From Burkholderia sp. SRS-W-2-2016 (GTDB lineage Bacteria; Pseudomonadota; Gammaproteobacteria; Burkholderiales; Burkholderiaceae), in assembly GCF_001931485.1 (NCBI RefSeq), contig NZ_MSDV01000005.1, positions 1 to 64,000 on the forward strand: DNA of 64,000 nt, given 5' to 3'. This document shows, piece after piece, positions 27,823 to 36,671 of this stretch. Below the pieces are notes generated by a model. It had not been told where the DNA came from. It ran no database searches and worked only from the letters and a program-made list of their open reading frames with translations. Numbering within the stretch: position 1 is the first letter of the stretch; each line of letters starts with the position of its first letter. The position numbers and the translations under genes were made by a program.

Positions 27823-29376
27823 ATGCGCAACGTCTCGGTTCGAAATAGTCTTCTGGCGGTCTTCCTGATTTTCGCGGCAATGATCCTGCTCGGCGGCATC
27901 CTGGGCGTCGCCACGCTCAGCCGCGCGAACGCCAATCTGAACCGGATCCATCAGATCGCGACGCAGGAAATTCTCGTCAACGACGCTTACAAAGACTCCA
28001 CCCGCACGCGCTCCGCGTTGACGCGCGCCTATTCGGCGCTCAAGGAGCGCAACGATCAGCCCACTCGCGACTCGGCGGTGAAGACCGCCGCGACGACGAT
28101 CAAGCGAGCCGCCGACGAAACTGAGTCGTTCCGCAACGCCGCGGCCTTCGCCGGTCAGGACGACGCGCTGAAGCAGCAATTGATCGACTCATCGAACAAC
28201 CTTGCGGCGTTTCTGAAAAAAGCATCCGACGCACTGCTGGCCGGTGACACCAACGCCTACGCGGAGATCAACGATCGCGACATTACCGAAGCCGGCAAGG
28301 TGTATTCGGTGAACGTCGAGAAATTCCAGAGCATCGCGAACAGTTTGTCGAACGATGCGATCGCGCAGGTCGATCGCGAATACACGTGGGTCATCGCGCT
28401 GGTGATCGTCGGCGTGAGCGCGGCACTCGCATTGATCGTCGCGTCGCATTTCGCGCTGCGCCGCATCGTTACGACGCCGCTGAAGGACGCCGCGACGCTG
28501 CTCGACCGGATCGCCGCGAGCGATCTGACCGCGCGTATCCCGGAGGCGAGCGGCAACGAGATCGGCCAATTGTTCGCGGCGATGCAGCGGATGCAGAGCG
28601 GTCTGTCGCAGACGGTCGCGAACGTGCGCACGAGTTGTGAAGCGATTCACGGCGGCGCACGCGAGATCGCCGCGGGCAATCTGGATCTGTCGAGCCGCAC
28701 CGAACAGCAATCGGCGGCGCTCGAAGAAACCGCGGCGAGCATGGAGCAACTGACGTCGACGGTCAAACAGAATGCGGATAACGCACAACAGGCGAGCACG
28801 CGCGCATCGAGCGCGGCCGAGGTCGCCGAGAACGGCGGCGAAGTGGTCGAGCGTGCCATTCAGACGATGAGTGCGATCAGCGACAGCTCGCGCAAAATCG
28901 CCGAGATCACCGGGATGATCGACAGCATCGCATTCCAAACCAATATCCTCGCGCTCAATGCCGCGGTCGAATCGGCCCGGGCCGGCGAACAGGGCCGCGG
29001 CTTCGCGGTCGTCGCCAGCGAAGTGCGCAGTCTCGCGCTGCGCAGCGCGGATGCCGCGCGCGAGATCAAGGCCTTGATCTCGGCTTCCGTCGATGACGTC
29101 GCGAACGGCAATAGCCTCGTCACCCAGGCCGGTCAGTCGATGAAGGAGATCGTCGGCGCGGTGCGCGGCGTCGCCACGCTGATGAACGAAATCAAAGCCG
29201 CGACGATCGAGCAGAGCACCGGCATCGAGCAGGTCGGTCAGGCCGTCTCGCAGATGGACCAGGTGACCCAGCAGAACGCGGCGCTCGTCGAACAGGCGGC
29301 CGCCGCCGCGAGCGCGCTCGAAGAACAGGCGCAATCGATGACGGCCGCCGTGTCGGCCTTCCGCCTCGCCGCGTAA
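27823..29376 (+). CDS. Methyl-accepting chemotaxis protein
   Basis: 517-residue transmembrane chemoreceptor. TM1 about 9-31, a periplasmic four-helix-bundle sensor about 33-187, TM2 about 189-210, HAMP about 211-263, then the methylated cytoplasmic coiled coil with the hairpin tip FQTNILALNAAVESARAGEQ (371-390). It signals through CheW/CheA in the inner membrane. The C-terminus ends FRLAA without a CheR-binding pentapeptide. The start at 27823 is an ATG; a TTG four codons earlier is possible. An FNR box upstream suggests oxygen-dependent expression. The ligand is unknown. Confidence 0.95.
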   Translation: MRNVSVRNSLLAVFLIFAAMILLGGILGVATLSRANANLNRIHQIATQEILVNDAYKDSTRTRSALTRAYSALKERNDQPTRDSAVKTAATTIKRAADETESFRNAAAFAGQDDALKQQLIDSSNNLAAFLKKASDALLAGDTNAYAEINDRDITEAGKVYSVNVEKFQSIANSLSNDAIAQVDREYTWVIALVIVGVSAALALIVASHFALRRIVTTPLKDAATLLDRIAASDLTARIPEASGNEIGQLFAAMQRMQSGLSQTVANVRTSCEAIHGGAREIAAGNLDLSSRTEQQSAALEETAASMEQLTSTVKQNADNAQQASTRASSAAEVAENGGEVVERAIQTMSAISDSSRKIAEITGMIDSIAFQTNILALNAAVESARAGEQGRGFAVVASEVRSLALRSADAAREIKALISASVDDVANGNSLVTQAGQSMKEIVGAVRGVATLMNEIKAATIEQSTGIEQVGQAVSQMDQVTQQNAALVEQAAAAASALEEQAQSMTAAVSAFRLAA

Positions 29377-29474
29377 CTTGCCGCATGAGTCACTGCATGA
29401 ATCACTGCGCGAATCCGGCGTAATTCGCAGCCGGACCCACCCGCGCAATAGCCATTCCCAACTGGAGTATGAAG

Positions 29475-30575
29475 ATGAAGCTCAAAGGCGTCCTCGGCGC
29501 AATCGCCGTTCTTTTTGCTGGTGCGTGCGCATCGGGCATCTCGCAGGCCGCGACGTATGCGTATGTCTCGAACGCGGACAGCAAGGACATTTCGGTTTTC
29601 AGTCTCGACAAATCCAACGGCGCGCTGACGCCGGTGGAGACGGTCGCGGTCGGTGGCACGGCGATGCCGATGACGTTTTCGCCGGACCATCTGCGCCTGT
29701 ACGCGGGGCTGCGTTCGACGCCTTATAGCGTGGTGAGCTTCGCGGTCAATCCGCTCGACGGCAAGTTGATCGAACTCGGCCGCGCGCCGCTCGCCGAGAG
29801 CATGGCGTATATCTCGACGGACGCCAGCGGCCGCTATCTGTTTTCCGCGTCGTACGGCGGCAACATGGTGGCGGTGAACCCGATCGGCGCGAACGGCGTG
29901 GTCGGCAACGTGCAGCAGACCATCAAGACCGGCCCGATGGCGCACGCGATCCGTAACGCGCCCGATAACCGTGTGGTATTCGCGTCGGTGCTCGGCTCGG
30001 ATGCGTGGTTGCGTTTCAAGTTCGATGCATCGAATGGTCAGTTGACCGAAGATGCTTCGCCGGCCTATGCATTGCCGCCGAAGTCGGGCCCGCGTCACTT
30101 CGTGTTCTCGCCGGATCAGCGCTTCACGTATCTGATCGATGAACTCGACGGCAAGCTGCACGTGCTGGCGCTCGACAACAAGCGCGATACCGTCAAGCCG
30201 GTGCAGACCGTATCGATCCTGCCGCCCAATTTCTCCGGTGGCAATCCGTGGGGCGCCGACCTGCACGTGACGCCGGACGGGCGCTTCCTGTTCGCGTCGG
30301 AGCGCACGTCGAACACGCTCGCCGCGTACCGGATCGATCGCGCGAGCGGCAAGCTCACGCGCATCGGCACCTATCCGACCGAGAAGCAACCGCGCGGCTT
30401 CAATATCGATCCGTCCGGTCAATACCTGCTGGCGGTCGGACAGTTGTCGCCGACATTGAGCGCTTACCGCATCGATGGCAAGACCGGCAAGCTGAGCGCG
30501 ATCGGACAGTATCCGGTTGGCAAGGGCGCGAATTGGGTCGAAGTCGTCGAGTTCAACGGTTCGAATGCTGACTGA
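29475..30575 (+). CDS. Exported seven-bladed beta-propeller protein, lactonase family
   Basis: 366 residues with a signal peptide (about 1-25, SGISQA before ATYAYVSN). The mature protein is a series of propeller blades with repeated phrases such as YAYVSNADSKDISVF, DGRFLFASERTSNTLAAYRID and SGQYLLAVGQLSPTLSAYRID, as in the 6-phosphogluconolactonase-like (PF10282) family. Being exported, it is unlikely to be the cytosolic Pgl. The start 29475 is seven bases from GGAG; the ATG at 29469 is too close. Function is uncertain: periplasmic lactonase or binding protein. Confidence 0.85.
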   Translation: MKLKGVLGAIAVLFAGACASGISQAATYAYVSNADSKDISVFSLDKSNGALTPVETVAVGGTAMPMTFSPDHLRLYAGLRSTPYSVVSFAVNPLDGKLIELGRAPLAESMAYISTDASGRYLFSASYGGNMVAVNPIGANGVVGNVQQTIKTGPMAHAIRNAPDNRVVFASVLGSDAWLRFKFDASNGQLTEDASPAYALPPKSGPRHFVFSPDQRFTYLIDELDGKLHVLALDNKRDTVKPVQTVSILPPNFSGGNPWGADLHVTPDGRFLFASERTSNTLAAYRIDRASGKLTRIGTYPTEKQPRGFNIDPSGQYLLAVGQLSPTLSAYRIDGKTGKLSAIGQYPVGKGANWVEVVEFNGSNAD

Positions 30576-30640
30576 GGTTTGAGGGCGCGTTGAGGCTACG
30601 CTAAAGCGATGCTGAAGCCGGCAGCAATGCTAATGCCGCC

Positions 30641-31513
30641 TCAACCGAGTTCAAACGACGTAATCCCGAACACACGCGCCATCGGAATATCCGGCGGTGC
30701 GTGCGTGTACATCCGCGCGGTTTCGAAGCTGATCGACATGCCGTGCCGTTCGGCCATCGCAATCGCTGCGGCGTTACTCTCAGGCACGTCGATCGACACG
30801 GTTTCATCAGCGCATTTGCCGAGCAGGGCATCGAATAGCTGTTCGGCGGTGAGCGCATCGTCGGCGAACAGCGGGCCGATCTTGCGCCCCTGACGGCAAG
30901 CGCGCAGTACGCCATAGCCACGCATCACGCCATCGCGTATCGACGCGAGTGCAATCACGTCGGGTTGCGCGATCCATGCTTTCAGAAAATCGGCGCGCGC
31001 CGCGGGAAACCAGCGCCGGTCATAAGCGGTCGACTGGTCGAACGGGACCGCGGATAAATCCGTGACTGCCGCACTCGCTGGCGCTGCATGTGCAACGCCT
31101 TGAAAACGAATGTTCCGATGCGCGAGTTGGAAGCCCGACTTCCGATAGTTCGCCTGCTGCGCGACGACACCATCCAGACCGACGTTGCGCCCGTTCAGAT
31201 AATCCATTGCGTGTTGCCAGAGCCGCAGCCCGAGTCCTTTGCCGCGAAACTCCGGTCTGACGATATACAAACCGATAAAGCCGAAATGCGCGTCGTAAGC
31301 GACCGCGGAAATCGAGGCGACCGGCTCACCGTGTAATTCACCGACAAGGAAGCCGCCGGGATCGGCGGCGCGGAAACACCGCGCGTCATCGCGGCCCGGA
31401 TTCCAGCCCTCGTTTGCTGCCCACTCGATCGCTAGCGGGACTTCTCCGGCCGTCATCGTGCGGACGATGTAGTGCCGGGCCAGTTCGGCATCCATGCCGG
31501 TGTGCGCGTTCAT
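30641..31513 (-). CDS. GNAT acetyltransferase with two domains
   Basis: 290 residues. The N-terminal GNAT domain carries the acetyl-CoA loop IVRPEFRGKGLGLRLW (about 83-98). A second half with GPLFADDALTAEQLFDALL resembles the Acetyltransf_18 domain found after GNAT in this family. Cytosolic; acceptor unknown. The start at 31513 (MNAHTGMD) or 31495 both retain the domain; the frame continues upstream to 31570 without support. Convergent with the beta-propeller gene; no operon partner. Confidence 0.82.
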   Translation of the reverse strand: MNAHTGMDAELARHYIVRTMTAGEVPLAIEWAANEGWNPGRDDARCFRAADPGGFLVGELHGEPVASISAVAYDAHFGFIGLYIVRPEFRGKGLGLRLWQHAMDYLNGRNVGLDGVVAQQANYRKSGFQLAHRNIRFQGVAHAAPASAAVTDLSAVPFDQSTAYDRRWFPAARADFLKAWIAQPDVIALASIRDGVMRGYGVLRACRQGRKIGPLFADDALTAEQLFDALLGKCADETVSIDVPESNAAAIAMAERHGMSISFETARMYTHAPPDIPMARVFGITSFELG

Positions 31514-31878
31514 TCCGATGATCCTGTTGCCGCACTGGCGGCGCGTTGCCTCCACCCAAGAATAGTTCACCGAAGGTTCGGCGCCAGAACTTTCGCGGCC
31601 TCGTCTTTACAGCGTCAGAACCGGCTGCCGCGACGGCGTTGCAACGGTGCAAGGACTCCGGGAAACCCCACAGCTTTGTACCTGAATGTGTACGGCCCGC
31701 GAGCCGACACACAGCCTTGCAATTCCGCCCCCACCCGACACAAGCCAGATACCTCGGCTGGGTCTAATACATCCAACGACGGATGCCGAACAACGCAGTG
31801 ACGCAGACCCGAAGGTCTGCCGTCCGCTTCGGACGCCCGGCGGATTTTTTTCCATCCGACCTGATTCAGGAGAACGCC
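31514..31878. other. Non-coding leader region before small exported proteins
   Basis: 365 bp without a gene. A hairpin (gtccg-cttcg-gac region near 31829-31845, within a GC stem followed by attttttt at 31850-31857) lies just upstream of the DUF4148 gene and could be an attenuator or terminator. No coding pattern is visible. Confidence 0.4.
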
Positions 31879-32133
31879 ATGAAAGTCCCGATGATCGCTT
31901 TGACCTTGGCCGTTGCTGCGTGCGCAACCGCCGGTTCCGCTTATGCAGCCAACTACGCGGCCAATGCAGCCGACCCGCACGCAGCCACCGCCGTCGTGCA
32001 GGCAGAAGCGCAATGGACCCCGCCGCAAAGCGCGCCGCAAGCGAAAACGCGTGCCGAGGTTCGCCAGGAACTGGCTCGCGCCAGAACCGACGGCCAGCTC
32101 GCCGCGCTCAACAAGATCTATCAGGGTAGCTAA
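31879..32133 (+). CDS. Small exported DUF4148-type protein
   Basis: 84 residues: signal peptide (about 1-23, AGSAYA before ANYAANA) and a short mature part with the DUF4148 motif KTRAEVRQELARARTDGQLAAL followed by YQGS. These proteins are abundant in Burkholderia and are of unknown function, presumably periplasmic. AGGAGA precedes the ATG at good spacing. A second small exported protein follows 56 bp later. Confidence 0.85.
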   Translation: MKVPMIALTLAVAACATAGSAYAANYAANAADPHAATAVVQAEAQWTPPQSAPQAKTRAEVRQELARARTDGQLAALNKIYQGS

Positions 32134-32189
32134 GCATTATCGATCGAACGATCCGAGTACCTTCTTCTCATTCACTATCGAGGTTTGCC

Positions 32190-32486
32190 ATGATCAAGCA
32201 TCTTTTTGTTGCCGCCGTTCTTTCGGCCAGCGCCGCAGTCGCGGCTCCCGCATTCGCTAGCGGCGGTTATGGGCCCGCGCCGCATTACAACCCGATCGTC
32301 GGCGCGCCGGCATCGCAACGCGGGCAGAGCGCGTTGACAGTGAGCGCCGAGCAGGCCGTCCGGGTGACGGACGGCGAACTCAGCAGGCAGTCGTACGGCG
32401 GTGCGCAACAGGGCAGTTCGCAATCGGGCGCGCGTTTTGTAAGCGCGGCAGACGCGGCGTCGATCTCGCCTTACGCGCATCACTAA
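32190..32486 (+). CDS. Small exported protein of unknown function
   Basis: 98 residues with a clear signal peptide (MIKHLFVAAVLSASAAVAAP, cleavage probably after AFA at 24) and a Gly/Ser/Gln-rich mature chain lacking cysteines (GGAQQGSSQSGARFVSAADA). It is reminiscent of DUF4148-like Burkholderia proteins but lacks the TRAEV motif. It lies in tandem with the DUF4148 gene, probably co-transcribed. No function can be named. Confidence 0.75.
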   Translation: MIKHLFVAAVLSASAAVAAPAFASGGYGPAPHYNPIVGAPASQRGQSALTVSAEQAVRVTDGELSRQSYGGAQQGSSQSGARFVSAADAASISPYAHH

Positions 32487-32537
32487 TGCGCAGTCGCGAT
32501 TGTGTTGTCGCAACTCGCTCTTTACTCAATCGTTATG

Positions 32538-32567
32538 GAAGCCGCGCACCAATCGGTGTGCGGCTTC
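32538..32567. terminator. Hairpin between convergent small-protein and RidA genes
   Basis: Stem gaagccgcgcacc (32538-32550) with ggtgtgcggcttc (32555-32567), one G-T pair and a four-base loop. There is no strong T tract, so termination is uncertain, but the position 51 bp after a stop between convergent genes supports it. Confidence 0.5.
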
Positions 32568-32595
32568 ACAGGTTTGCGATCTAAAACATCGATTC

Positions 32596-33063
32596 CTACG
32601 CAGCCACTTCCACCGTCATCTCGATCTCGACGCAAGCGCCCAACGGAATCTGCGCGACGCCAAACGCGGACCGCGCATGCTTGCCGTTATCGCCGAACAC
32701 CTGAGCGATCAGATCGGACGCGCCATTGGTCACCCGATGCTGTTCGACGAAATCCTCGCTCGAATTAACGAGGCTCATCACCTTCACGATGCGCGTCACG
32801 CGATTGAGGTCGCCGACGTGCGCATGCAATGTCGCGAACAGGTCGATCGCGGCCGCACGCGCGGCGGCGTAGCCTTCGTCGGTGCTCAGACCGGCGCCGA
32901 GTTTTCCGGCCCATACCTTGCCGTCCTTTTTCGCCAGATGGCCGGACAGGTACACGGTATTGCCGCTTTGCACGCACATCAGATAAGCGGCGGCCGGCGC
33001 TCCGACCACGGGTAGTTCGATACCCAGTTCTTTCAGTGTTGCGTAGACGTCGTGTTCGGACAT
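32596..33063 (-). CDS. RidA-family protein
   Basis: 155-residue YjgF/YER057c/UK114 protein; members hydrolyse reactive enamine/imine intermediates as trimers in the cytosol. The active-site Arg lies in KHARSAFGVAQIPLGACVEIEM near the C-terminus, with VYLSGHLAKKDGKVW at the N-terminal strand. It is longer than canonical RidA (about 128 residues), typical of the longer Rid subfamily. It lies 89 bp downstream of the amidase gene on the same strand, so the two may be co-transcribed and act on nitrogenous compounds. Confidence 0.9.
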   Translation of the reverse strand: MSEHDVYATLKELGIELPVVGAPAAAYLMCVQSGNTVYLSGHLAKKDGKVWAGKLGAGLSTDEGYAAARAAAIDLFATLHAHVGDLNRVTRIVKVMSLVNSSEDFVEQHRVTNGASDLIAQVFGDNGKHARSAFGVAQIPLGACVEIEMTVEVAA

Positions 33064-33125
33064 GCAATCCTCGATAGATGAATTGAGCGGCGACAACCGC
33101 GGCGCTTCAGCCGCGGTCGAAGGCG

Positions 33126-33161
33126 CAATCAAACCGGCGATCAAACCGGCAATCAAACCCG
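33126..33161. repeat. 12-bp tandem repeat across the amidase stop codon
   Basis: Three near-identical 12-base units (caatcaaaccgg, cgatcaaaccgg, caatcaaacccg). The amidase stop codon (tca at 33153-33155 on the plus strand) falls inside the third unit, so copies lie mostly in the 3' untranslated spacer before ridA. Confidence 0.7.
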
Positions 33162-34553
33162 CGGATCGATCGGCGATTCCGGCACCCCGCGTGCCTCGAT
33201 CGCTTCGCCGGCCAGCAGGCAAAGATCTTCCCGATAGTGCGCAGCAACGATCTGCACGCCGACCGGCACGCCGTCGACGAGTTGCGTCGTCACCGCGAGC
33301 CCGGGCAGACCCATCGCCGGCAGCGCGCGCATTGTCAGTTGTGCTTCCCATACGCGGTCGAAGCCGTCGAGGCCCTGCTGGTCGAGATCGTCGGGAAACG
33401 GCAGTTCGGCGGAGACGGGCATCAACACGACCGCGTACTGATCGAGAAACAGGCGCCACTGGCGCGTCAACGTAGTACGACGTACTAACGACCGGCTGAT
33501 CACATCGGCGGGCAAGTCCTGAACCTTGCGGCGCGCCGCGGTGACGACGGCCAGCGCGGCGGGGTCGCCGTCGCGGGTGACCGAGTCGACCAGCGCGTCG
33601 AAGCCGTCGCCGAGCCACAAGCGCTCCTGCAACTGCTCGGCTTCACGCAGCGACGGCGTATCGTCGATCTCTTCGACGGTCCAGCCCGCATCGACGAGCC
33701 GTTGCGCCGCATCGCGCAGCGCGTGCTCGACTTCCGGCACGATCTGCAAGCCGCCCGGCCGCAGACACAGCGCGGCGCGCAGCGGCACCGTGCGCCCTTC
33801 GAGCGGCAGCGGCACATACCAGGGATCGCGCAGGTCCGGCGCGGACAATGCAAGCAGTCCCAGGCGAAGATCCGCGATCGTGCGCGCGATCGGACCGGCG
33901 GCCGACATCAGTTGCGCGCCGATCGCCCGCTCGGGGGACGACGCGTTGAATGCGGGCACGCGTCCGAGCGTCGGCCGCAATCCGTGCACGCCGCACGCAT
34001 ACGCGGGGTAGCGGACCGAGCCGCCGATATCGGTGCCCAACGCGAGTTGGCCGATCCCGGCGGCGACCGCGGCCGCCGCGCCGCCCGACGAGCCGCCGGG
34101 CGTCAACTTCGGATTGCGCGGATTCACGGTGCGGCCGTGGACGAGGTTGGAGGTGAACCAGCGCAGCGCGAAGGCCGGCGAATTGCTGCGGCCGAGCAGG
34201 ATCGCGCCGGCTTTTTGCAGGTTATCGACGGCGGGGCTGTTGAACTCGGCGATCAGCTTTTCTTGTAGACGGGTGCCGTTGGTCGTCGCGAAACCCGCCT
34301 GATCGACATTGATCTTGACGGTGACCGGTACGCCGGCGAGCGGGCCGGGATCTTCGCCGCGCGCGATCGCGCGGTCGATGTTGTCCGCCTGTTCAAGGAC
34401 CGCCTCGGGGCGATGTTCGACGATCGCATTGATCGCCGGATTCACCGCATCGAGGCGCGCGAGCGCGGACTGCGCGGCCTCCCGCGCGGACACGTCGCGG
34501 CTTTTGATCCGCGCGGCAAGCTCGGTCGCCGATAAACGCCATAGTTCACTCAT
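33153..34553 (-). CDS. Amidase signature family enzyme
   Basis: 466 residues, hydrolysing amide bonds with a Ser-cisSer-Lys triad: Lys80 in VPVTVKINVD, the Ser pair in TPGGSSGGAA (155-156) and nucleophile Ser179 in TDIGGSVRYPA. Cytosolic. GGAGGG precedes the ATG at 34553. It is followed by ridA. It lacks the subunit context of GatA and is probably a stand-alone amidase; the substrate is unknown. Confidence 0.93.
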   Translation of the reverse strand: MSELWRLSATELAARIKSRDVSAREAAQSALARLDAVNPAINAIVEHRPEAVLEQADNIDRAIARGEDPGPLAGVPVTVKINVDQAGFATTNGTRLQEKLIAEFNSPAVDNLQKAGAILLGRSNSPAFALRWFTSNLVHGRTVNPRNPKLTPGGSSGGAAAAVAAGIGQLALGTDIGGSVRYPAYACGVHGLRPTLGRVPAFNASSPERAIGAQLMSAAGPIARTIADLRLGLLALSAPDLRDPWYVPLPLEGRTVPLRAALCLRPGGLQIVPEVEHALRDAAQRLVDAGWTVEEIDDTPSLREAEQLQERLWLGDGFDALVDSVTRDGDPAALAVVTAARRKVQDLPADVISRSLVRRTTLTRQWRLFLDQYAVVLMPVSAELPFPDDLDQQGLDGFDRVWEAQLTMRALPAMGLPGLAVTTQLVDGVPVGVQIVAAHYREDLCLLAGEAIEARGVPESPIDPRV

Positions 34554-34715
34554 GTTCCCTCCGGTTAGCATTGCTGCGTTCGCGTTGCCGCGAGCAGACT
34601 GGCGGGTGTCAATTTGAACGGCCCAATGTATCTAACGTATGTCCGCCGGCCTCTGAAATGTAAGCCAGTTTTTCCGGACTCGCCGTGGATACGTTGGAGA
34701 CACAAATCGCGCGGC

Positions 34716-34760
34716 GAAGAGAACCGCAAAGAAGAGAACCACAGAGAAGAGAACTACAAA
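34716..34760. repeat. Three 15-bp tandem repeats near the amidase 5' end
   Basis: Units gaagagaaccgcaaa (34716-34730), gaagagaaccacaga (34731-34745) and gaagagaactacaaa (34746-34760), with a partial fourth (gaaatc). Strikingly purine-rich on the plus strand. Located between the start of the amidase and the terminator of the peptide-binding gene. Confidence 0.8.
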
Positions 34761-34775
34761 GAAATCATTCGCCAA

Positions 34776-34804
34776 ATAAAAAAAGCCGACCTGCGAGGTC
34801 GGCT
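34776..34804 (-). terminator. Intrinsic terminator of the peptide-binding protein gene
   Basis: Stem agccgacct (34784-34792) with aggtcggct (34796-34804), three-base loop. Read leftwards it runs into a T tract (complement of aataaaaaaa). 27 bp past the stop of the minus-strand gene. Confidence 0.9.
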
Positions 34805-34831
34805 CTTTTGCCTTCAGGCGCGGCAGGAAAC

Positions 34832-36418
34832 TTACTGCACCGCGACCGTGCCGAAGTTTTGTCGTCCGAACGGACTCACGTGATACCCGCTCACGTTGGT
34901 ACGCGTAATTGCCGCGGCGGTCGGATAACCGAGCGGAATCCACAGCGCTTCGTCGTGGATGATCTGCTGCGCGGCTTCATACGCCTTCGTGCGCTTAGCG
35001 ATATCGGAGGTTGCTTTGCCGTCGGCGATCAGCTTGTCGAGATCCTGATCGCAGAAGCGCGCGAAGTTGATCCCCGACTTCACCGCGTTGCAGCTGAACA
35101 GCGGCGACAGATAGTTGTCCGGATCGCCGTTGTCGCCGGCCCAGCCCATGAACAGCGTGTCATGCTGGCCCTGCTTGGCCTGCTTGATCAGCTCGCCCCA
35201 TTCGATCACCTTCACTTCGGCCTTCACGCCGATCTTCGCGAAGTCGGCCTGCAGCATTTCGGCGCCGGCCTTCGGGCTCGGATTCAGCACGCTGCCGTTC
35301 GGGCGCACCCAGATCGTCGTCGAGAAGCCGTTCGGGAAGCCCGCTTGCGCGAGCAGTGCCTTCGCCTTGGCCGGGTCGTACGGCCAGCCCTTGATCGAGT
35401 GGTTGTAGCTCCACGTATTCGGCGGGAACGGATTGACCGCCGGCGTCGCGGTGTTGTCGAACACGGCCTTCAGATACGCGGTGCGGTCGAACGCCATGTT
35501 CAGCGCGGCACGCACCTTCTGGTTGTCGAGCGGCTTTTGCTGCGTGTTCAGCGCGACGAACGCGGTCATGAACGCGGGCGTCTGCACGATCGCGAGCGAC
35601 TTGTCCTTCTTCGCGTCGGCGAGATCCTGTGGCTTCGGCGACAGCGCGATCTGGCATTCGCCGGCCTTCACCTTCTGCGCGCGCACGGTCGCGTCCGGCG
35701 TGATCGCGTAGATCAGGCGCTCGATCTTCGGCTTCGCGCCCCAGTAGCCCGGGTTCGCGTCGTAGCGGATCACTGCGTCTTTCGTATAGCTCTTCAGCAC
35801 GAATGGGCCGGTGCCGATCGGCTTCGCGTTCAGGTCGACCTGCTTGCCGGCCTTCAGCAACTGATCCGCGTATTCGGCCGAATAGATCGACGCGAAGCCC
35901 ATCGTCAGGATCGATACGAAGGTCGCGTTCGGCTCGTTCAGCTCGAACTTGACGGTGTTCTCGTCGACCTTGGTGATCGCCTTGATCAGCTTCGGCAGCC
36001 CCATCGATTGCGCATGCGGGAAGCCGCTCGCGCCCGTCACCTTGTGCCACGGGTTGCTGTCGTTGAGCATGCGGTCGAACGTGAAGATCACGTCGTCGGC
36101 GTTCAGCGCGCGGGTCGGCTTGAAGTAGTCGGTGGTCTGGAACTGCACGTTCGGGCGCAGATGGAACGTGTAGGTCAGCCCGTCGGCGCTCACTTCCCAT
36201 TTGTCGGCGAGCGCCGGCACGACCTTCTTCTGCGCTTCGTCGAACGACACCAGCGAGTTGAAGATCACGTCGGCCGACGCATTGGTCGTGACCAGCGAGT
36301 TGAACTGGACGACGTCGAAGCCGTCGGGGCTCGATTCGGTACAGACGGTGAGCGGTTTGGCGAGCACCAGCGCGGGCGCTGTGAACAGGATGGCGGCTGC
36401 GAGCAGTTTGAAGCGCAT
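34832..36418 (-). CDS. Peptide ABC transporter substrate-binding protein (DppA-like)
   Basis: 528 residues with a signal peptide (about 1-20, ALVLA before KPLTVCTE). The family-5 extracellular binding domain is evident: CTESSPDGFDVVQFNS, the DDVIFTFDRMLNDSNPWH segment and GTGPFVLKSYTKDAVIRY. It would bind di- or oligopeptides or haem in the periplasm. GGAG precedes the ATG at 36418; the frame remains open further upstream without signal-peptide character. No permease or ATPase genes of the dpp type adjoin it, so it is an orphan or acts with a distant transporter. Confidence 0.93.
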   Translation of the reverse strand: MRFKLLAAAILFTAPALVLAKPLTVCTESSPDGFDVVQFNSLVTTNASADVIFNSLVSFDEAQKKVVPALADKWEVSADGLTYTFHLRPNVQFQTTDYFKPTRALNADDVIFTFDRMLNDSNPWHKVTGASGFPHAQSMGLPKLIKAITKVDENTVKFELNEPNATFVSILTMGFASIYSAEYADQLLKAGKQVDLNAKPIGTGPFVLKSYTKDAVIRYDANPGYWGAKPKIERLIYAITPDATVRAQKVKAGECQIALSPKPQDLADAKKDKSLAIVQTPAFMTAFVALNTQQKPLDNQKVRAALNMAFDRTAYLKAVFDNTATPAVNPFPPNTWSYNHSIKGWPYDPAKAKALLAQAGFPNGFSTTIWVRPNGSVLNPSPKAGAEMLQADFAKIGVKAEVKVIEWGELIKQAKQGQHDTLFMGWAGDNGDPDNYLSPLFSCNAVKSGINFARFCDQDLDKLIADGKATSDIAKRTKAYEAAQQIIHDEALWIPLGYPTAAAITRTNVSGYHVSPFGRQNFGTVAVQ

Positions 36419-36671
36419 AGGATCTCCGGTGACGAGCGCGGTCAGGCTGTGCGTCTGGTTGTGTTTATGGCGGCCTCGGGAAGCGGTCGCGGCGGGCGGC
36501 GCCACGCGCGTGATTTGCTCCCGGCGCCGTCGCACGGGCCGGGAGACCCGGCTTCGCGGGCGGCGCGCCTTCGCGAAAGCTTATCGAAGGGGGATTATGG
36601 CGACAACAATTTAATCGACATATCCATATGGCGGGCGGGGTAGCAGCGCGCGTGCCGCGGGCCGCGGGCCT

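Noticed and set aside
34614..34883. An 89-codon open frame containing the 15-bp repeats
   Set aside because: It runs across a terminator and into the 3' end of the peptide-binding gene, has no good SD and no domain. The repeats are kept as a repeat feature.
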